A stretch of 63,033 nucleotides of DNA from Methanobacterium spitsbergense (GCF_019931065.1 NZ_JAIOUQ010000005.1:9663-72695); one strand, 5' to 3'; numbered from the stretch's first letter, positions 36,401 through 46,181 are shown. The notes: generated from the sequence alone by a model not told the origin. Numbers and translations: made by a program.

Positions 36401-37795
36401 ATGGTATACGAAAAAATTTTATTGGTAGAGGATGATAGTTTAGAAGCCATGGATCTTAAGCGTACATTAGAATTTTTAGGTTATGAAGTCCCATGTGTCG
36501 CGTCCAGTGCAGAAGAAGCTGTAGCAAAAGCTTTAGAAATAATGCCAGATCTTATCTTGATGGATATATTTCTTAAAGGAGATTGTGATGGTATTGAAGC
36601 TGCTTCTAAGATTAAAGAGCTTAATATACCTATTATTTATTTAACTGCTCATTCTGAAGAATCTACAGTTGAAAGAGCCAAAGTAACAGAACCCTATGGA
36701 TATATAATTAAACCCTATAATATTAATGAAATTAAATATTCTATAGAGTTCTCAATTTACAAGAATAAAATGGAAAAAGCTCTCAGGGAAAGTGAAGAAC
36801 GTTATTCCAAAACCCTTGACGCAGTGAATGATGGACTCTGGGACTGGGATACATCATCGGGAAATGTATTCTTCAGCAATAATTATTGCAAAATATTGGG
36901 ATACGATCCTGGAGAATTCCCTGCCAACCATGAATCTTGGAGATTGCTTGTTCACCCGGATGATATAGATTCTGTTGAAAAAAAGGTACAAGAAAGCGTG
37001 GAATCCGGCAGAGGATTTGAAATAGATCTTCGGATGAAAACTAAATCAGGAAAATGGTTAAATGTATCTACCCAGGGCAAAGAAATTGAAAAAGATTCAA
37101 CAGGAAACCCAACACGGATAGTTGGAACACTCAGAGATAGAACAGATCGTGTAAAAGCTGAAAAAATGATTAAAGAATCACTTGAAGAAAAAGAAATGCT
37201 CTTGAAGGAGATCCATCACAGGGTGAAAAATAATTTGATGATTATATCCAGCCTCTTGAACCTTCAGTCACAATACATAACAGATAAAGCATCTCAAGAT
37301 ATTTTCAAAGAAAGTCAAAACCGTGCACGATCCATGGCACTTATACATGAACGATTATACCAATCAACCGATCTTAAAAGAATAAATTTCGGTGAATACA
37401 TCACATCACTGGCCAATGAACTTTTCCATACATATGAAGCGGATTTGGGCCTTATAAAACTAAAAATTAATGCTGAAGATATTTTCCTCGACATAAACAC
37501 AGCAATACCATTAGGATTAATAGTAAACGAACTCATCACCAACAGTATAACACATGCATTTCCAGAAGGCAAAAGGGGAAAAATCAATATTGACTTCCAT
37601 CCCCGAGACAATCACTACGAATTCATCGTTAAAGATAACGGAATAGGATTTCCCGAAGATATAGATTACCAAAACACAGACTCACTCGGTTTACAAATAA
37701 TAACAAGTTTAACAAACCAAATTGATGGTAAAATTGAGCTTAATAAAAATAATGAAACAGAATTTAAGATAACTTTTAAACAGTTAGAATTATAA
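36401..37795 (+). CDS. Receiver-PAS-HisKA_2 hybrid sensor kinase
   Basis: 464 residues: a receiver domain first (ILLVEDDSLEAMDLKRTLEF; phospho-acceptor Asp in DLILMDIFLKG; Lys in IIKPYNINEI), a PAS fold with PAC (about residues 135-250), a HisKA_2 box (KEIHHRVKNNLMIISSLLNL, His near 271) and HATPase_c (NELITNSITHAFPEG; VKDNGIGFPEDID). All catalytic residues are intact. A receiver at the N-terminus suggests that it is controlled by another kinase, for instance one of the soluble kinases in this window. No membrane segments. Confidence 0.92.
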   Translation: MVYEKILLVEDDSLEAMDLKRTLEFLGYEVPCVASSAEEAVAKALEIMPDLILMDIFLKGDCDGIEAASKIKELNIPIIYLTAHSEESTVERAKVTEPYGYIIKPYNINEIKYSIEFSIYKNKMEKALRESEERYSKTLDAVNDGLWDWDTSSGNVFFSNNYCKILGYDPGEFPANHESWRLLVHPDDIDSVEKKVQESVESGRGFEIDLRMKTKSGKWLNVSTQGKEIEKDSTGNPTRIVGTLRDRTDRVKAEKMIKESLEEKEMLLKEIHHRVKNNLMIISSLLNLQSQYITDKASQDIFKESQNRARSMALIHERLYQSTDLKRINFGEYITSLANELFHTYEADLGLIKLKINAEDIFLDINTAIPLGLIVNELITNSITHAFPEGKRGKINIDFHPRDNHYEFIVKDNGIGFPEDIDYQNTDSLGLQIITSLTNQIDGKIELNKNNETEFKITFKQLEL

Positions 37796-37820
37796 AAAAA
37801 GCAATAAGCCTAAGATAATG

Positions 37821-37861
37821 GGGTGATGTGTATATAAAGATCTGTTGCTATCCCATCACCC
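37821..37861 (+). terminator. Hairpin after sensor kinase
   Basis: GGGTGATG (37821-37828) and CATCACCC (37854-37861) form an 8-bp perfect stem with a 25-base loop, 25 bases after the kinase stop. No T-run follows, so it may be an mRNA end or stabilising structure rather than an intrinsic terminator. Confidence 0.4.
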
Positions 37862-37922
37862 GGCTACATATGTATGTACGCACATGTATGGATTAATGAA
37901 GTCAATGATATAAAGCGAAATA

Positions 37923-38143
37923 TTATGTACCTTTTAGTACCTCACCAGTGATTGCGTTAATCTTAACCATCCCGCCGGGACCGATGTAGTTATCGGTATT
38001 CAGAACGTCAACCCAGTAGTAAGGTGATTTGGATGTGGGATAAGAACTTATGACATATTTGGCTTTGGACACAGGCCATGCTGCCTTTGCTATCCTTATC
38101 GCTTCACTTGCACTTATATATTTATTTTTAGTATTGTTAAATG
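37923..38143 (-). pseudogene. 5-prime-truncated PepSY-domain gene
   Basis: The minus strand reads KYISASEAIRIAKAAWPVSK, then YYWVDVLNTDNYI and MVKINAITGEVLKGT followed by TAA: a PepSY domain closely related in layout to the neighbour at 38332 (YISFSKAKSIAKSDAG; IINAKTGAV). No start codon precedes it before an upstream in-frame stop near 38150, and the signal/anchor part is missing. It is best seen as the remainder of a tandem duplicate. Confidence 0.65.
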
Positions 38144-38331
38144 AATGTGTTTACTCATAGATATATAGATTTATTCATATAGTTATTTACGTACTATGTC
38201 ATTTACACAGAGCTGCTGATAATTTGAGACGTTTACTATAATGGTAATTATTTCTATTTCTTAATGTTAATATATTCCAAAATGTTTACTTAGGATTATT
38301 TTTTATTATTCTCTGAGGATATAAAAAAATT

Positions 38332-38865
38332 TTAATTTGTTACCCAAATTTCATTATCCGGGTTATTGGGGTCGGGTTCCCAGTGTCCACTACTTCCAGA
38401 ATCACTACTTCCAGAATCACTACTTCCAGAATCACTACTTCCTGTATCATAGTTTTTGTTGTTGTTGTAATTGTTATTTTGTGTGTCGGTTGGTATATTT
38501 TGTTGATTACTGAGAACAGCTCCGGTTTTAGCATTTATTATTATTCCACCAATATTGGCTCCATTATAAGTATAGGTACTATAATAAACCGCGTCTCCAT
38601 TCTTGGCTTTTACTAATATCGGATCACTTGTTACTACTCCTTTACCTGCGTCACTTTTTGCTATCGATTTTGCTTTACTGAAACTTATATATTCCGAAGT
38701 GTATGGGATTGTACTATTTGTAACATTAGTTCCATTTGTTTGATTTAATGTGGAATTATTACCAGTTTTATTCATATTTGTTAAGAACATATATCCAAAT
38801 GCAGCACCTAACATGCCAACTAAGATTATTACGGCGATTATTAAGACTACATTCAACTTATCCAT
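38332..38865 (-). CDS. Membrane-anchored PepSY-domain protein
   Basis: About 177 residues. An N-terminal membrane helix (LNVVLIIAVIILVGMLGAAF) anchors an outward-facing protein with an Asn/Thr-rich linker, a PepSY domain (SEYISFSKAKSIAKSDAGKG to IIINAKTGAVLSN) and a low-complexity tail of Asn and SGSSD repeats. PepSY domains are thought to inhibit or regulate peptidases outside the membrane. GGGGATG before MDKLN decides the start; two in-frame ATGs lie upstream. A truncated relative follows downstream. Confidence 0.75.
   Translation of the reverse strand: MDKLNVVLIIAVIILVGMLGAAFGYMFLTNMNKTGNNSTLNQTNGTNVTNSTIPYTSEYISFSKAKSIAKSDAGKGVVTSDPILVKAKNGDAVYYSTYTYNGANIGGIIINAKTGAVLSNQQNIPTDTQNNNYNNNKNYDTGSSDSGSSDSGSSDSGSSGHWEPDPNNPDNEIWVTN
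38388..38447 (-). repeat. 15-bp minisatellite coding for SGSSD
   Basis: Four head-to-tail copies of CACTACTTCCAGAAT, three identical and the last diverged, encode the repeated SGSSD motif in the tail of the PepSY protein. The unit is a multiple of three, so copy-number change would keep the frame. Confidence 0.85.
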
Positions 38866-38943
38866 TTTACACATCCCCATTTGTTTTATTTTAATGACTT
38901 TAAATCAAAATATCCTCGCTCTCCCCCTCCCACTCATCATTCC

Positions 38944-39428
38944 CTATTTTATTGTGAGCGAATTTCTAATTGTATTATATGCTTTAGTTTGGTTAGCATA
39001 CATCTCAAAAAATAATCCCTTTGAAGGAATAACCAAATTATCTGAAGGGATACTATCCTGATATTCAAGTGCAGGAGTTCCATTTATACTTACATCCTTT
39101 GCTCCATGCGATTTAGCTACATTAACAGTAGTTTGGTCATTAGTGGGAAAAGAACTTATATCCCCTATATATTTATCATCTAAATTTCCCCCGGTTGTTG
39201 GAGTTCCACTAAACATATATATTAAACATTCAGTGTTTGTCGAATTGTCTACAACAACAATATTTTCGGGATAAATAAATTTTACATATTTATTTTCAAA
39301 AACACCATGTGCATTCGTAGTGGTTACGTTTGCAGAGTTATTATTGAATTATCACTCGAAGTACAACCAGAAATTGAAACTACAAAAAAAATTACCAAAA
39401 AAATAGAAACAAATAATTTTTTCCCCAA
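38944..39428 (-). pseudogene. Frameshifted secreted lipoprotein
   Basis: A TTG after CGGGGGTGTTAT starts a lipoprotein signal (KKLFVSIFLVIFFVVSIS then GCTSSDNS), but the frame ends soon. In the next frame, from NNSANVTTTNAHGVF, it continues through KYVKFIYPENIVVV, YMFSGTPTTGG and ALEYQDSIPSDNL to TAA. One missing base near 39345 accounts for the break. The domain resembles methanogen PsbP-like lipoproteins, a tentative assignment. The shorter frame from 39216 alone would lack any export signal. Confidence 0.65.
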
Positions 39429-39899
39429 AAATAACACCCCCGTGTAATTTTAATAATAGTTTGTATTACCTTAAATGTTTTGATTTAATATTATAATTAA
39501 ATTCTAAAAAAATAAATCATGGAACTTATCAAATGTTATTCGGAGTTGTTACAGGGAGGATATTGAGTAGATACGGACAAAATCATATATTACAATTTAA
39601 TTTTAATTAAATGTTTTCAAAAACTATTGTCTCAAATATAAAACATGAAAAATATTATTCAAAAATAGATGACACCTACAAACATGATTTAAATATAACC
39701 AAAACTAATTTTAACTATGTATTGTAATTTGTGGGGGTTAATATGAGTTTCATGACGGATATATTATATAAGTAAGAATCTAAGCATTTTAGATATGGAA
39801 AATGAAATATTAGAACTCGTAAAAGAGTATAATGATTCGAATTCGTAATTTCATTTAATTGATTTAATTATATATTTTTTTTCTTTTTGATTTTCCTAT
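39429..39899. other. Intergenic region
   Basis: Nothing convincing. Two very short plus-strand frames are present: a ten-codon one after GTGGGGGTTAAT (39742) and a 17-codon one at 39795 (MENEILELVKEYNDSNS). Neither can be supported as a gene. Confidence 0.4.
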
Positions 39900-40280
39900 T
39901 CAAATTTGAAGAGTTTGTTGTATTTCGACTTTCCTTTTAGTTACTTCCACGTTCTTTTGTATACTTCTAACAGCATTATGTAAACTTGCATCGAGATAGC
40001 ATTGTAATGATTCTTCTTTTGTTAATATTGAATCTATATTTCTATCTAATAGGTGTACTCTTTGTAGGATTTTGGGCCAATATCCAATTAATTTCCAGTC
40101 TTCACTTCTGTCCAGATACAGATCTATTTTATTAATATATTTTATTTGTTCCATCATAGAAGTGTAAAATCTATTAAATTCGTTTCTTGTAAATAAAATG
40201 ACTTCTTCATGTTCTTGAAACATTTCCGGATGGGATAGTTCAGCAATTTGTCCATTAGGTATTCCTTCACTTACTCTCAT
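39900..40280 (-). CDS. Hypothetical protein, 126 aa
   Basis: GGAGTGATGAGT precedes the chosen ATG (MRVSEGIPNG); a longer frame begins 16 codons upstream without a binding site. The product is soluble and helical (EVILFTRNEFNRFYTSMMEQ; IDLYLDRSEDWKLIGYWPKI). No motif recognised. Confidence 0.55.
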   Translation of the reverse strand: MRVSEGIPNGQIAELSHPEMFQEHEEVILFTRNEFNRFYTSMMEQIKYINKIDLYLDRSEDWKLIGYWPKILQRVHLLDRNIDSILTKEESLQCYLDASLHNAVRSIQKNVEVTKRKVEIQQTLQI

Positions 40281-40501
40281 ACTCATCACTCCATATATGT
40301 AGAAATAATTGTATGGATAACTGAACATATCCCTATTGAGATAGAGACCCCTTGAAAAGTAATCAATAAAAAATTTAAAAAAATAGTATTTAAAAAGTAA
40401 TATTAATTCTGCATCATGAATTTACATTTTGGGCAGTAATGTTCCACAATAATTTTTTTGGTAGAATAAAAAGAAGAAATGGAATTAAATATTTAAATCC
40501 A

Positions 40502-41152
40502 TCAGTTCATTATTGGTCTTTGGTTTTGTGATATTATATAGAGTTTTAGTCCTGTTACCCCAATCCAGATCCAAGATACTAAAAGAAATGCTCTCTGTGA
40601 AAGCCCAGGGTATATACCATAAAGAATAGCGACTTTGAGCAAAATTACCAAAATTAGTGACAGTAAACCACTTATTAATGAATAAGTTCTATATCTCCCC
40701 CAAATCGTGCTATCTTTATTTTTTAACCCTTGCCAAATTAGTAACTGTGCTGCGATAACAGCAACGAAAGCAGTTGAACTGACTATATTATGCGGGTTTG
40801 CTGATAGAAAACTTTCAGGAAATACTCCTGCAAAAAATACACCCAGAGCGAATATTATTACAAACCATATCGTCCATTTCAATGCTCTCCCTTGTGGGCT
40901 TGGTAAACCCTTTCGAAGACCAATAGCCAAACCAATTGTTAAAATACCAAATACAAAGAAATTGATATTTTGAAGTATTGCTAAGTGGCCGACACCGAGA
41001 TCACTAACATAATTATAATACTGGCTATAACCCGGCCGTAAAAGACTCTCCACTATTACCATAAACCAAAAGAATATAGGAGCAATAATACCACAAAATG
41101 CATAAAATTTTAGTCTGTCTTGTCTTTTAGTAATCATATCATTTTTATTCAT
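40502..41152 (-). CDS. DUF998 family membrane protein
   Basis: 216 residues with six membrane helices: FYAFCGIIAPIFFWFMVIVE, the DUF998 signature YSQYYNYVSDLGVG, and later AVIAAQLLIWQGLKN. GGTGATTTA before MNKNDMITKR decides the start; a frame 46 codons longer has no binding site. The function of the family is unknown. A truncated copy of its first 30 residues lies directly upstream. Confidence 0.8.
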   Translation of the reverse strand: MNKNDMITKRQDRLKFYAFCGIIAPIFFWFMVIVESLLRPGYSQYYNYVSDLGVGHLAILQNINFFVFGILTIGLAIGLRKGLPSPQGRALKWTIWFVIIFALGVFFAGVFPESFLSANPHNIVSSTAFVAVIAAQLLIWQGLKNKDSTIWGRYRTYSLISGLLSLILVILLKVAILYGIYPGLSQRAFLLVSWIWIGVTGLKLYIISQNQRPIMN

Positions 41153-41340
41153 TAAATCACCATTTTGTTTTACATTTATCAAACATAAATCCACTTCAAA
41201 CCAAACTGTGGCCTCAGTAAATTCGATGTTTGATTTGTGTAACAACTTATTGTTTGTCCCGTGCATGAAAATACATATAATTTTTGTCATCTGAGAATTG
41301 AAAAAGTAATAAAATTATTCATAAATATATGATGTGAGTA

Positions 41341-41433
41341 TTATGAGAACAGTATTGGTGCAATTATACCGCACAAAGCATAAAATTCTAGTTTTTTTGG
41401 GTGTTGCTCAATAATATCATTGTTATTAGACAT
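41341..41433 (-). pseudogene. N-terminal fragment of a DUF998 paralogue
   Basis: GGTGGTTAA precedes an ATG opening 30 codons: NNNDIIEQHPKKLEFYAL then CGIIAPILFS and TAA. This matches the start of the downstream intact gene (KRQDRLKFYAFCGIIAPIFF). The remaining five helices are absent. It is a leftover of a tandem duplication. Confidence 0.75.
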
Positions 41434-41493
41434 TTAACCACCATAGTATTAAAAAAATATAAAGTTAACCCAATCTATTAAAATAATTTCCAT

Positions 41494-41643
41494 TTATTCC
41501 ATTAATTCTAGAATATTATTTAGATCAGTTTTTAATTTAAGTGCTTCTTCTTTGTTTAATAGTAAAAATGTACCAGTACAGGTATTTTCTATTTTTATAA
41601 TATTTTTTTCATCATTTAATTTAGCTACTATTTCCTTTACCAT
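41494..41643 (-). CDS. Small hypothetical protein, 49 aa
   Basis: GGTGAATAGTC precedes the ATG. The product, with IVAKLNDEKNIIKIENTCTG, TFLLLNKEEALKLKTDLNNI and LELME, looks like a compact strand-strand-helix protein. No signal peptide or metal site. Family unknown. Confidence 0.55.
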   Translation of the reverse strand: MVKEIVAKLNDEKNIIKIENTCTGTFLLLNKEEALKLKTDLNNILELME

Positions 41644-41964
41644 GACTATTCACCTGTTTATTATTTCAAAATATTATCGGGATATCACATTATCTTTTCT
41701 ATTTTTATTCAACGTATTACGTCCTAAAAAAACCCATTCAATAAACAATATAGTCAAAACAGAAGTCAAAAAAAAGTTTAACTTTATATCCCAGTTTTAA
41801 ATCTTTTAAATTTCTATTTAATTTATTTTAATCATTTATTTTTTTTTGTATTGAATTAAATTGGTTAAATTTTTTTATATTCAAATAATAAACCGTAAAT
41901 CCTTGAAAATAAGCTCTTAATAACTTCTTTTGAATCACATAAAATTATATCAACAATCAACAAC

Positions 41965-41981
41965 ATATCGTATTACGATAT
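41965..41981. promoter_or_regulatory. Palindromic MarR operator
   Basis: ATATCGTATTACGATAT is a perfect 8+1+8 palindrome ending ten bases before the MarR start codon. Its left part belongs to a 15-base sequence (ACAACATATCGTATT, 41960-41974) found again, with one difference, upstream of the second MarR gene (46207-46221). Autoregulation is inferred. Confidence 0.6.
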
Positions 41982-41990
41982 ATATTATTA

Positions 41991-42455
41991 ATGGATTTGA
42001 TTAAACTGCAAAACATAAATGAAATTTGGAAATACTGGGAAGCTATTAATAAACAAATAAGGTTGAAACATCGTGAAACAGCACAGAAGTATGGTTTTAC
42101 ATTTGAACAGTTTCATCTCTTAATTGAACTGGACCATCATTCTGAATTAAATATTTCTGCAGATGTTTTACCTCCCACAATAGGAGAAGTAGCCTTTGAT
42201 ATGGGTAATGCTCCACATACACTGTCTGATAGGATTAAAAGACTTGAAAAAAAAGGTCTTGTTGAAAAGAGAAGAGATGATAACGATCTAAGAGTTGTTC
42301 GAGTTATGCTCACAGATAAAGGTCAAAATATTATCAACAAGATAAAAAATGAAGCAGGAAACATTTTTATATACAATGCACTTGAAAAAATGGATGAAAA
42401 ATCATTAGAAAACCTGTTAAATGGATTAAAACAATTAAATAAAGAATTAATCTAG
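41991..42455 (+). CDS. MarR-family transcription regulator
   Basis: 154 residues with the winged helix of MarR proteins: YGFTFEQFHLLIELDHH, PPTIGEVAFDMGNAPHTLSD as helix-turn-helix, then RIKRLEKKGLVEKRRDDNDL and RVVRVMLTDKGQNII as wing. It probably represses itself and the efflux pump 60 bases downstream, and is released by a toxic compound. There is no ribosome binding site before the ATG, so the mRNA may be leaderless or nearly so. Confidence 0.88.
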   Translation: MDLIKLQNINEIWKYWEAINKQIRLKHRETAQKYGFTFEQFHLLIELDHHSELNISADVLPPTIGEVAFDMGNAPHTLSDRIKRLEKKGLVEKRRDDNDLRVVRVMLTDKGQNIINKIKNEAGNIFIYNALEKMDEKSLENLLNGLKQLNKELI

Positions 42456-42514
42456 GAAATTAAAATTATATTTTTTACTGAGAATTATATTTTGATAAAT
42501 TTTATGGGGAATAC

Positions 42515-43903
42515 ATGTTGAGTACAGAAAAATCTTGTAAACCAGAAAATAGTATTAGTAACAGAACAGTAGCGTTGATTGTAGCTACGTTAGCCTCATT
42601 TTTCACACCTTTCATGGCTTCCGCCATAAACATAGCCATCCCAGCAATTGGTTCACAGTTTGCTGCAGATGTTATTTTATTAAGCTGGATACCAACAGTT
42701 TATCTGTTAGCCGCAGCCGTTTTTGCAGTTCCCTTTGGTAGAATTGCAGATATCTATGGAATGAAAAAAATCTTCACCTATGGTGTAATCATTTTCACTA
42801 TATCTTCATTATTATGTGCCATTTCACCATCCATACTTACACTCATTATGTTCCGTGTTTTACAGGGAATAGGGTCTGCCATGATATTTGTGACAGGTCT
42901 TGCAATTATAACCTCTGTCTATCCGCCAAGAGAAAGGGGAAAGGCCATAGGAATAAATATTGCAAGTGTTTATATTGGCCTTTCATTAGGCCCTGTACTG
43001 GGTGGAATATTAACACAGTATTTTGGATGGAGAAGTATTTTCATTGCTGTAATACCGCTGGGATTACTGGTACTTGCACTCACTGTTTTCAAGTTGAAAG
43101 GTGAATGGGCAGAATGCATAGGCGAGAAATTCGATATAAAAGGGTCAATTATCTACAGTATAGCCCTTGTAATTCTGATTTATGGATTTTCAATACTTCC
43201 AGGCGAACTTGGAATAATACTGGTAATTTTAGGTGTTATTGGTATCCTTGCATTTGCACTCTTTGAATTAAGGGTTAAAAATCCTGTATTTGAGGTAAGA
43301 CTCTTTAAAAATATAACCTTCGGATTTTCAAGTTTGGCGGCGCTAATAAATTACAGTGCAACCTTTGCTGTGGTTTTCCTTTTAAGTCTTTACCTGCAGT
43401 ATATTAAGGGTCTGGATCCTCAGATGGCAGGAATTATCCTTGTTGCACAGCCAATTGTCATGGCAATTACATCACCTGTAGCAGGTAGATTATCCGATAA
43501 ATTTTCACCAGGTTTAATTGCAACAATTGGAATGACAGTTACAGCCATCAGTCTCTTGTGTTTAACATTCCTTACAGCAAACACCAGTTTTGAGTATATT
43601 ATAACAGTTTTATTGGTTCTTGGATTTGGACTGGGTATGTTTTCATCTCCAAATACAAATGCGATCATGGGATCTGTTGAGAAAAAGTTTTATGGTATTG
43701 CGTCGGCCACAGTTGGTACAATGCGTTTGATAGGGCAAATGCTGAGCATGGGAATAGCATTACTGGTATTTTCAGTGTTTATAGGTAATGTTCTGATTGA
43801 ACCAAGTAACTATCCTGCACTTTTAACCAGCATAAATACTGTGTTTTTAATCTGCACAATTCTATGCTTTATAGGTATATTTGCATCGTTTGCCAGAAGA
43901 TAA
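42515..43903 (+). CDS. MFS multidrug efflux pump, DHA2 (14-TM) type
   Basis: 462 residues with fourteen predicted membrane helices. ASAINIAIPAIGSQF in helix 1, LLSWIPTVYLLAAAVFAVPF, GRIADIYGMKKIF (motif A) and RVLQGIGSAMIFVTGLAII place it in the EmrB/QacA drug:H+ antiporter group. GGGGAATAC precedes the ATG. It follows the MarR gene and shares its palindromic promoter, an arrangement typical of inducible export of toxic molecules. Substrate unknown. Confidence 0.9.
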   Translation: MLSTEKSCKPENSISNRTVALIVATLASFFTPFMASAINIAIPAIGSQFAADVILLSWIPTVYLLAAAVFAVPFGRIADIYGMKKIFTYGVIIFTISSLLCAISPSILTLIMFRVLQGIGSAMIFVTGLAIITSVYPPRERGKAIGINIASVYIGLSLGPVLGGILTQYFGWRSIFIAVIPLGLLVLALTVFKLKGEWAECIGEKFDIKGSIIYSIALVILIYGFSILPGELGIILVILGVIGILAFALFELRVKNPVFEVRLFKNITFGFSSLAALINYSATFAVVFLLSLYLQYIKGLDPQMAGIILVAQPIVMAITSPVAGRLSDKFSPGLIATIGMTVTAISLLCLTFLTANTSFEYIITVLLVLGFGLGMFSSPNTNAIMGSVEKKFYGIASATVGTMRLIGQMLSMGIALLVFSVFIGNVLIEPSNYPALLTSINTVFLICTILCFIGIFASFARR

Positions 43904-43996
43904 AACAGATATTAAAAGAAAATCTGATGGAATAATTTCCATTTTTTTTTATTATTTTTCTATTTTTTTATTTATTTTTAAGAAAATATTTTAGAA

Positions 43997-45622
43997 TTAT
44001 ATATTAGGACACACTTCAAAGCCATTTAAAATATCCTTGTGTATTGTCCATTGATTGCATAATATAACTGTACCAGTATCATGAGATGTTCTTTGCAGTC
44101 TTCCTATTTGTTGTAATGTTTTAAGTCGATATTCTTCTTGTTCAATACCATGCACACCACGTTGTTCTAGACCATTCCATGTTTTACGTATTTTATTTGG
44201 GATTCTACTCTTGGTACCAGGATAATATTTATCCTCTTCACTTTTTGGTACATATGGAGATCTTCCAATAACAACAACTTCCAATTCCTTTCCAGGGAAA
44301 TCTATTCCTTCGTGTAAACTGCTTCCAATAATACATCCCCCGGTTGATACAAATCTCTTTTTAATGTGCTGTTTTGTTTCTGTATTATTTTTACCCTCAT
44401 GAAAATTATATATATGATTCTCATAACCCGAATCTTTTAATGCACGTACCATATTATCGCACTGCCATTTTGCATTAAAATGTATCATAATGTTACGATC
44501 TTCTTTGATTAAAAAATTTAATAACGGCTTATAAATACGTTTAAAATCATTGTAATCACGACTGTTAGTATAATTAATTCTGTTAAGGTTGATTGGGGCT
44601 TTTTTAACTATTTTACTGTCATCAAAACGATATTTTTTGGGTGTTTCATATATATAATCCATTTTCATTCCAGTAATTTTTCCAATTAATTCTAATCTCC
44701 TGCTTTCATTGTGGTGAGGGTAATGAATTGTTCCACTCATCATCAGATGTTGTGGTGCTGCTTCCATGAATGTTGATCTGCTAAGACTGGTGTAGTCAAC
44801 TGGAATTACCCTTACACATCTTTCTAATTCATCTTTAGAAATAAATTTATCATATTCTTCAGCAGGCAGATATTCATACTGGATACGGTAATGAATCTGT
44901 GTTTCAAGTCGTTCGATCCATCTTCTTTTATTTATATCGTCTTTAGTGTTGTATTTTTCTTTATATGATTCTAATTCTGTTTTTATTTCTTCTATAGGTG
45001 TTTGAACATCCTTAAAATAATTGAATATTGTTTTTGACAACTTTTCATCGATTATTCTACATGCACGTGTATGATTATATTCAATACCGGTCATTTCTCG
45101 GATTATATCCTGGAATTTATGTGATTCATCCCAGATTATTAGTGGACAACCCCATGGTAATGCCGGACGTATGTTAATTAATGCAAGCATCATATGGTAG
45201 TTGGTTACAACTACTTTATAATCCATAAATGTGCTGATTTTTTTACTGTATTCGCAAGAATCGTTGGTTAAACTGTAATGATGTTTACATGGTGATTTTA
45301 GACTGTGAGTACATAATTCTGCTGTATGATCTGTATTGGCCAGACATTTATACTCACTTTTACCTGCAAGTAACATTACATCTTCTAGCTTTCCAAAATC
45401 TCTCTCATATTGTTTCATCAGATCTTTTGTAGGTGTAACAATGAATACTGTTCCAGGTAATTCTAGATTGATGGCAATTTGCATTGCAATTAAACTTTTA
45501 CCAATACCTGTGGGTGCATCTGCAATAATATTTTGATTTTTATGTTCAATGAAATAGTCAAAGAAATGTATCTGGTTCTCACGAAAATCACTTCTATGTA
45601 CTTCTTTTGCTATATTCCGCAT
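43997..45622 (-). CDS. XPD/DinG-like superfamily 2 DNA helicase
   Basis: 541 residues. IADAPTGIGKSLIAMQIA (Walker A), WDESHKF (DEAH-type box II), VTNYHMMLALI, LMMSGTIHYPH and GSSLHEGIDFPGKELEVVVI then QIGRLQRTSHDTGTVI (motifs V and VI) identify a Rad3/XPD/DinG-type helicase. Between motifs I and II, CLANTDHTAELCTHSLKSPC followed by CEYSKK supplies four Cys for an iron-sulfur cluster. It is shorter than typical XPD (about 700), with a reduced arch region. It begins 23 bases after the MarR gene, so both are probably one transcript. Role: DNA repair or unwinding of damaged or branched DNA. Confidence 0.85.
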   Translation of the reverse strand: MRNIAKEVHRSDFRENQIHFFDYFIEHKNQNIIADAPTGIGKSLIAMQIAINLELPGTVFIVTPTKDLMKQYERDFGKLEDVMLLAGKSEYKCLANTDHTAELCTHSLKSPCKHHYSLTNDSCEYSKKISTFMDYKVVVTNYHMMLALINIRPALPWGCPLIIWDESHKFQDIIREMTGIEYNHTRACRIIDEKLSKTIFNYFKDVQTPIEEIKTELESYKEKYNTKDDINKRRWIERLETQIHYRIQYEYLPAEEYDKFISKDELERCVRVIPVDYTSLSRSTFMEAAPQHLMMSGTIHYPHHNESRRLELIGKITGMKMDYIYETPKKYRFDDSKIVKKAPINLNRINYTNSRDYNDFKRIYKPLLNFLIKEDRNIMIHFNAKWQCDNMVRALKDSGYENHIYNFHEGKNNTETKQHIKKRFVSTGGCIIGSSLHEGIDFPGKELEVVVIGRSPYVPKSEEDKYYPGTKSRIPNKIRKTWNGLEQRGVHGIEQEEYRLKTLQQIGRLQRTSHDTGTVILCNQWTIHKDILNGFEVCPNI

Positions 45623-45645
45623 CCCTTAATTGCCCCATTTATATT

Positions 45646-46074
45646 TTATAACTCTTTTTCAAGTTTGTTTACTGCATCGTGAACAGAATTAGTTAATTTT
45701 ATTGCTTCTTCTAATCCTAAAACTTCTGAATACCGTTTAAAAAGATTTTGCCATGATGCATCTATTTTTTCCATTAGTGCCATTCCATTGTCAGTTGGAT
45801 AAAGAAAGGATGATTTTCCCACGATTTTCCTTTTAACAAGGTTTTTATGTTCTAATTTGTCTATAAAACGTGATGTTGTTGATGGTTTTATATCTAGTTC
45901 CTTACTTAGATCATTTTGGGATATTCCTGGTTTTTTATTGATAATCATTAATGCCAGGGCTTGTGATGGGAAAAGTCCTGTTGATTTGAACTCCTCTTCG
46001 GCCATTTTGGTTAGTATTCTCGATAATCTGTTGCTTGTTAAATATAGACAATCACATAAAGATCCTTTGGTCAT
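45646..46074 (-). CDS. MarR-family transcription regulator
   Basis: 142 residues: LFPSQALALMIINKKPGISQ, NDLSKELDIKPSTTSRFIDK (helix-turn-helix), LEHKNLVKRKIVGKSSFLYP and TDNGMALMEK (wing). AGGAAGGAAAAC precedes the ATG. It is divergent from the iron-sulfur flavoprotein gene, and the shared spacer carries palindromic boxes. The helicase follows in the same direction. Confidence 0.88.
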   Translation of the reverse strand: MTKGSLCDCLYLTSNRLSRILTKMAEEEFKSTGLFPSQALALMIINKKPGISQNDLSKELDIKPSTTSRFIDKLEHKNLVKRKIVGKSSFLYPTDNGMALMEKIDASWQNLFKRYSEVLGLEEAIKLTNSVHDAVNKLEKEL

Positions 46075-46181
46075 GTTTTCCTTCCTAATTTTGATGGTTG
46101 TAATATCTTAAAAATAATCTTTTAAGTTTAGAGTGTTTATGTTTGTTATTGATATTAAAATTTTTAAAATTTTATTGAACA

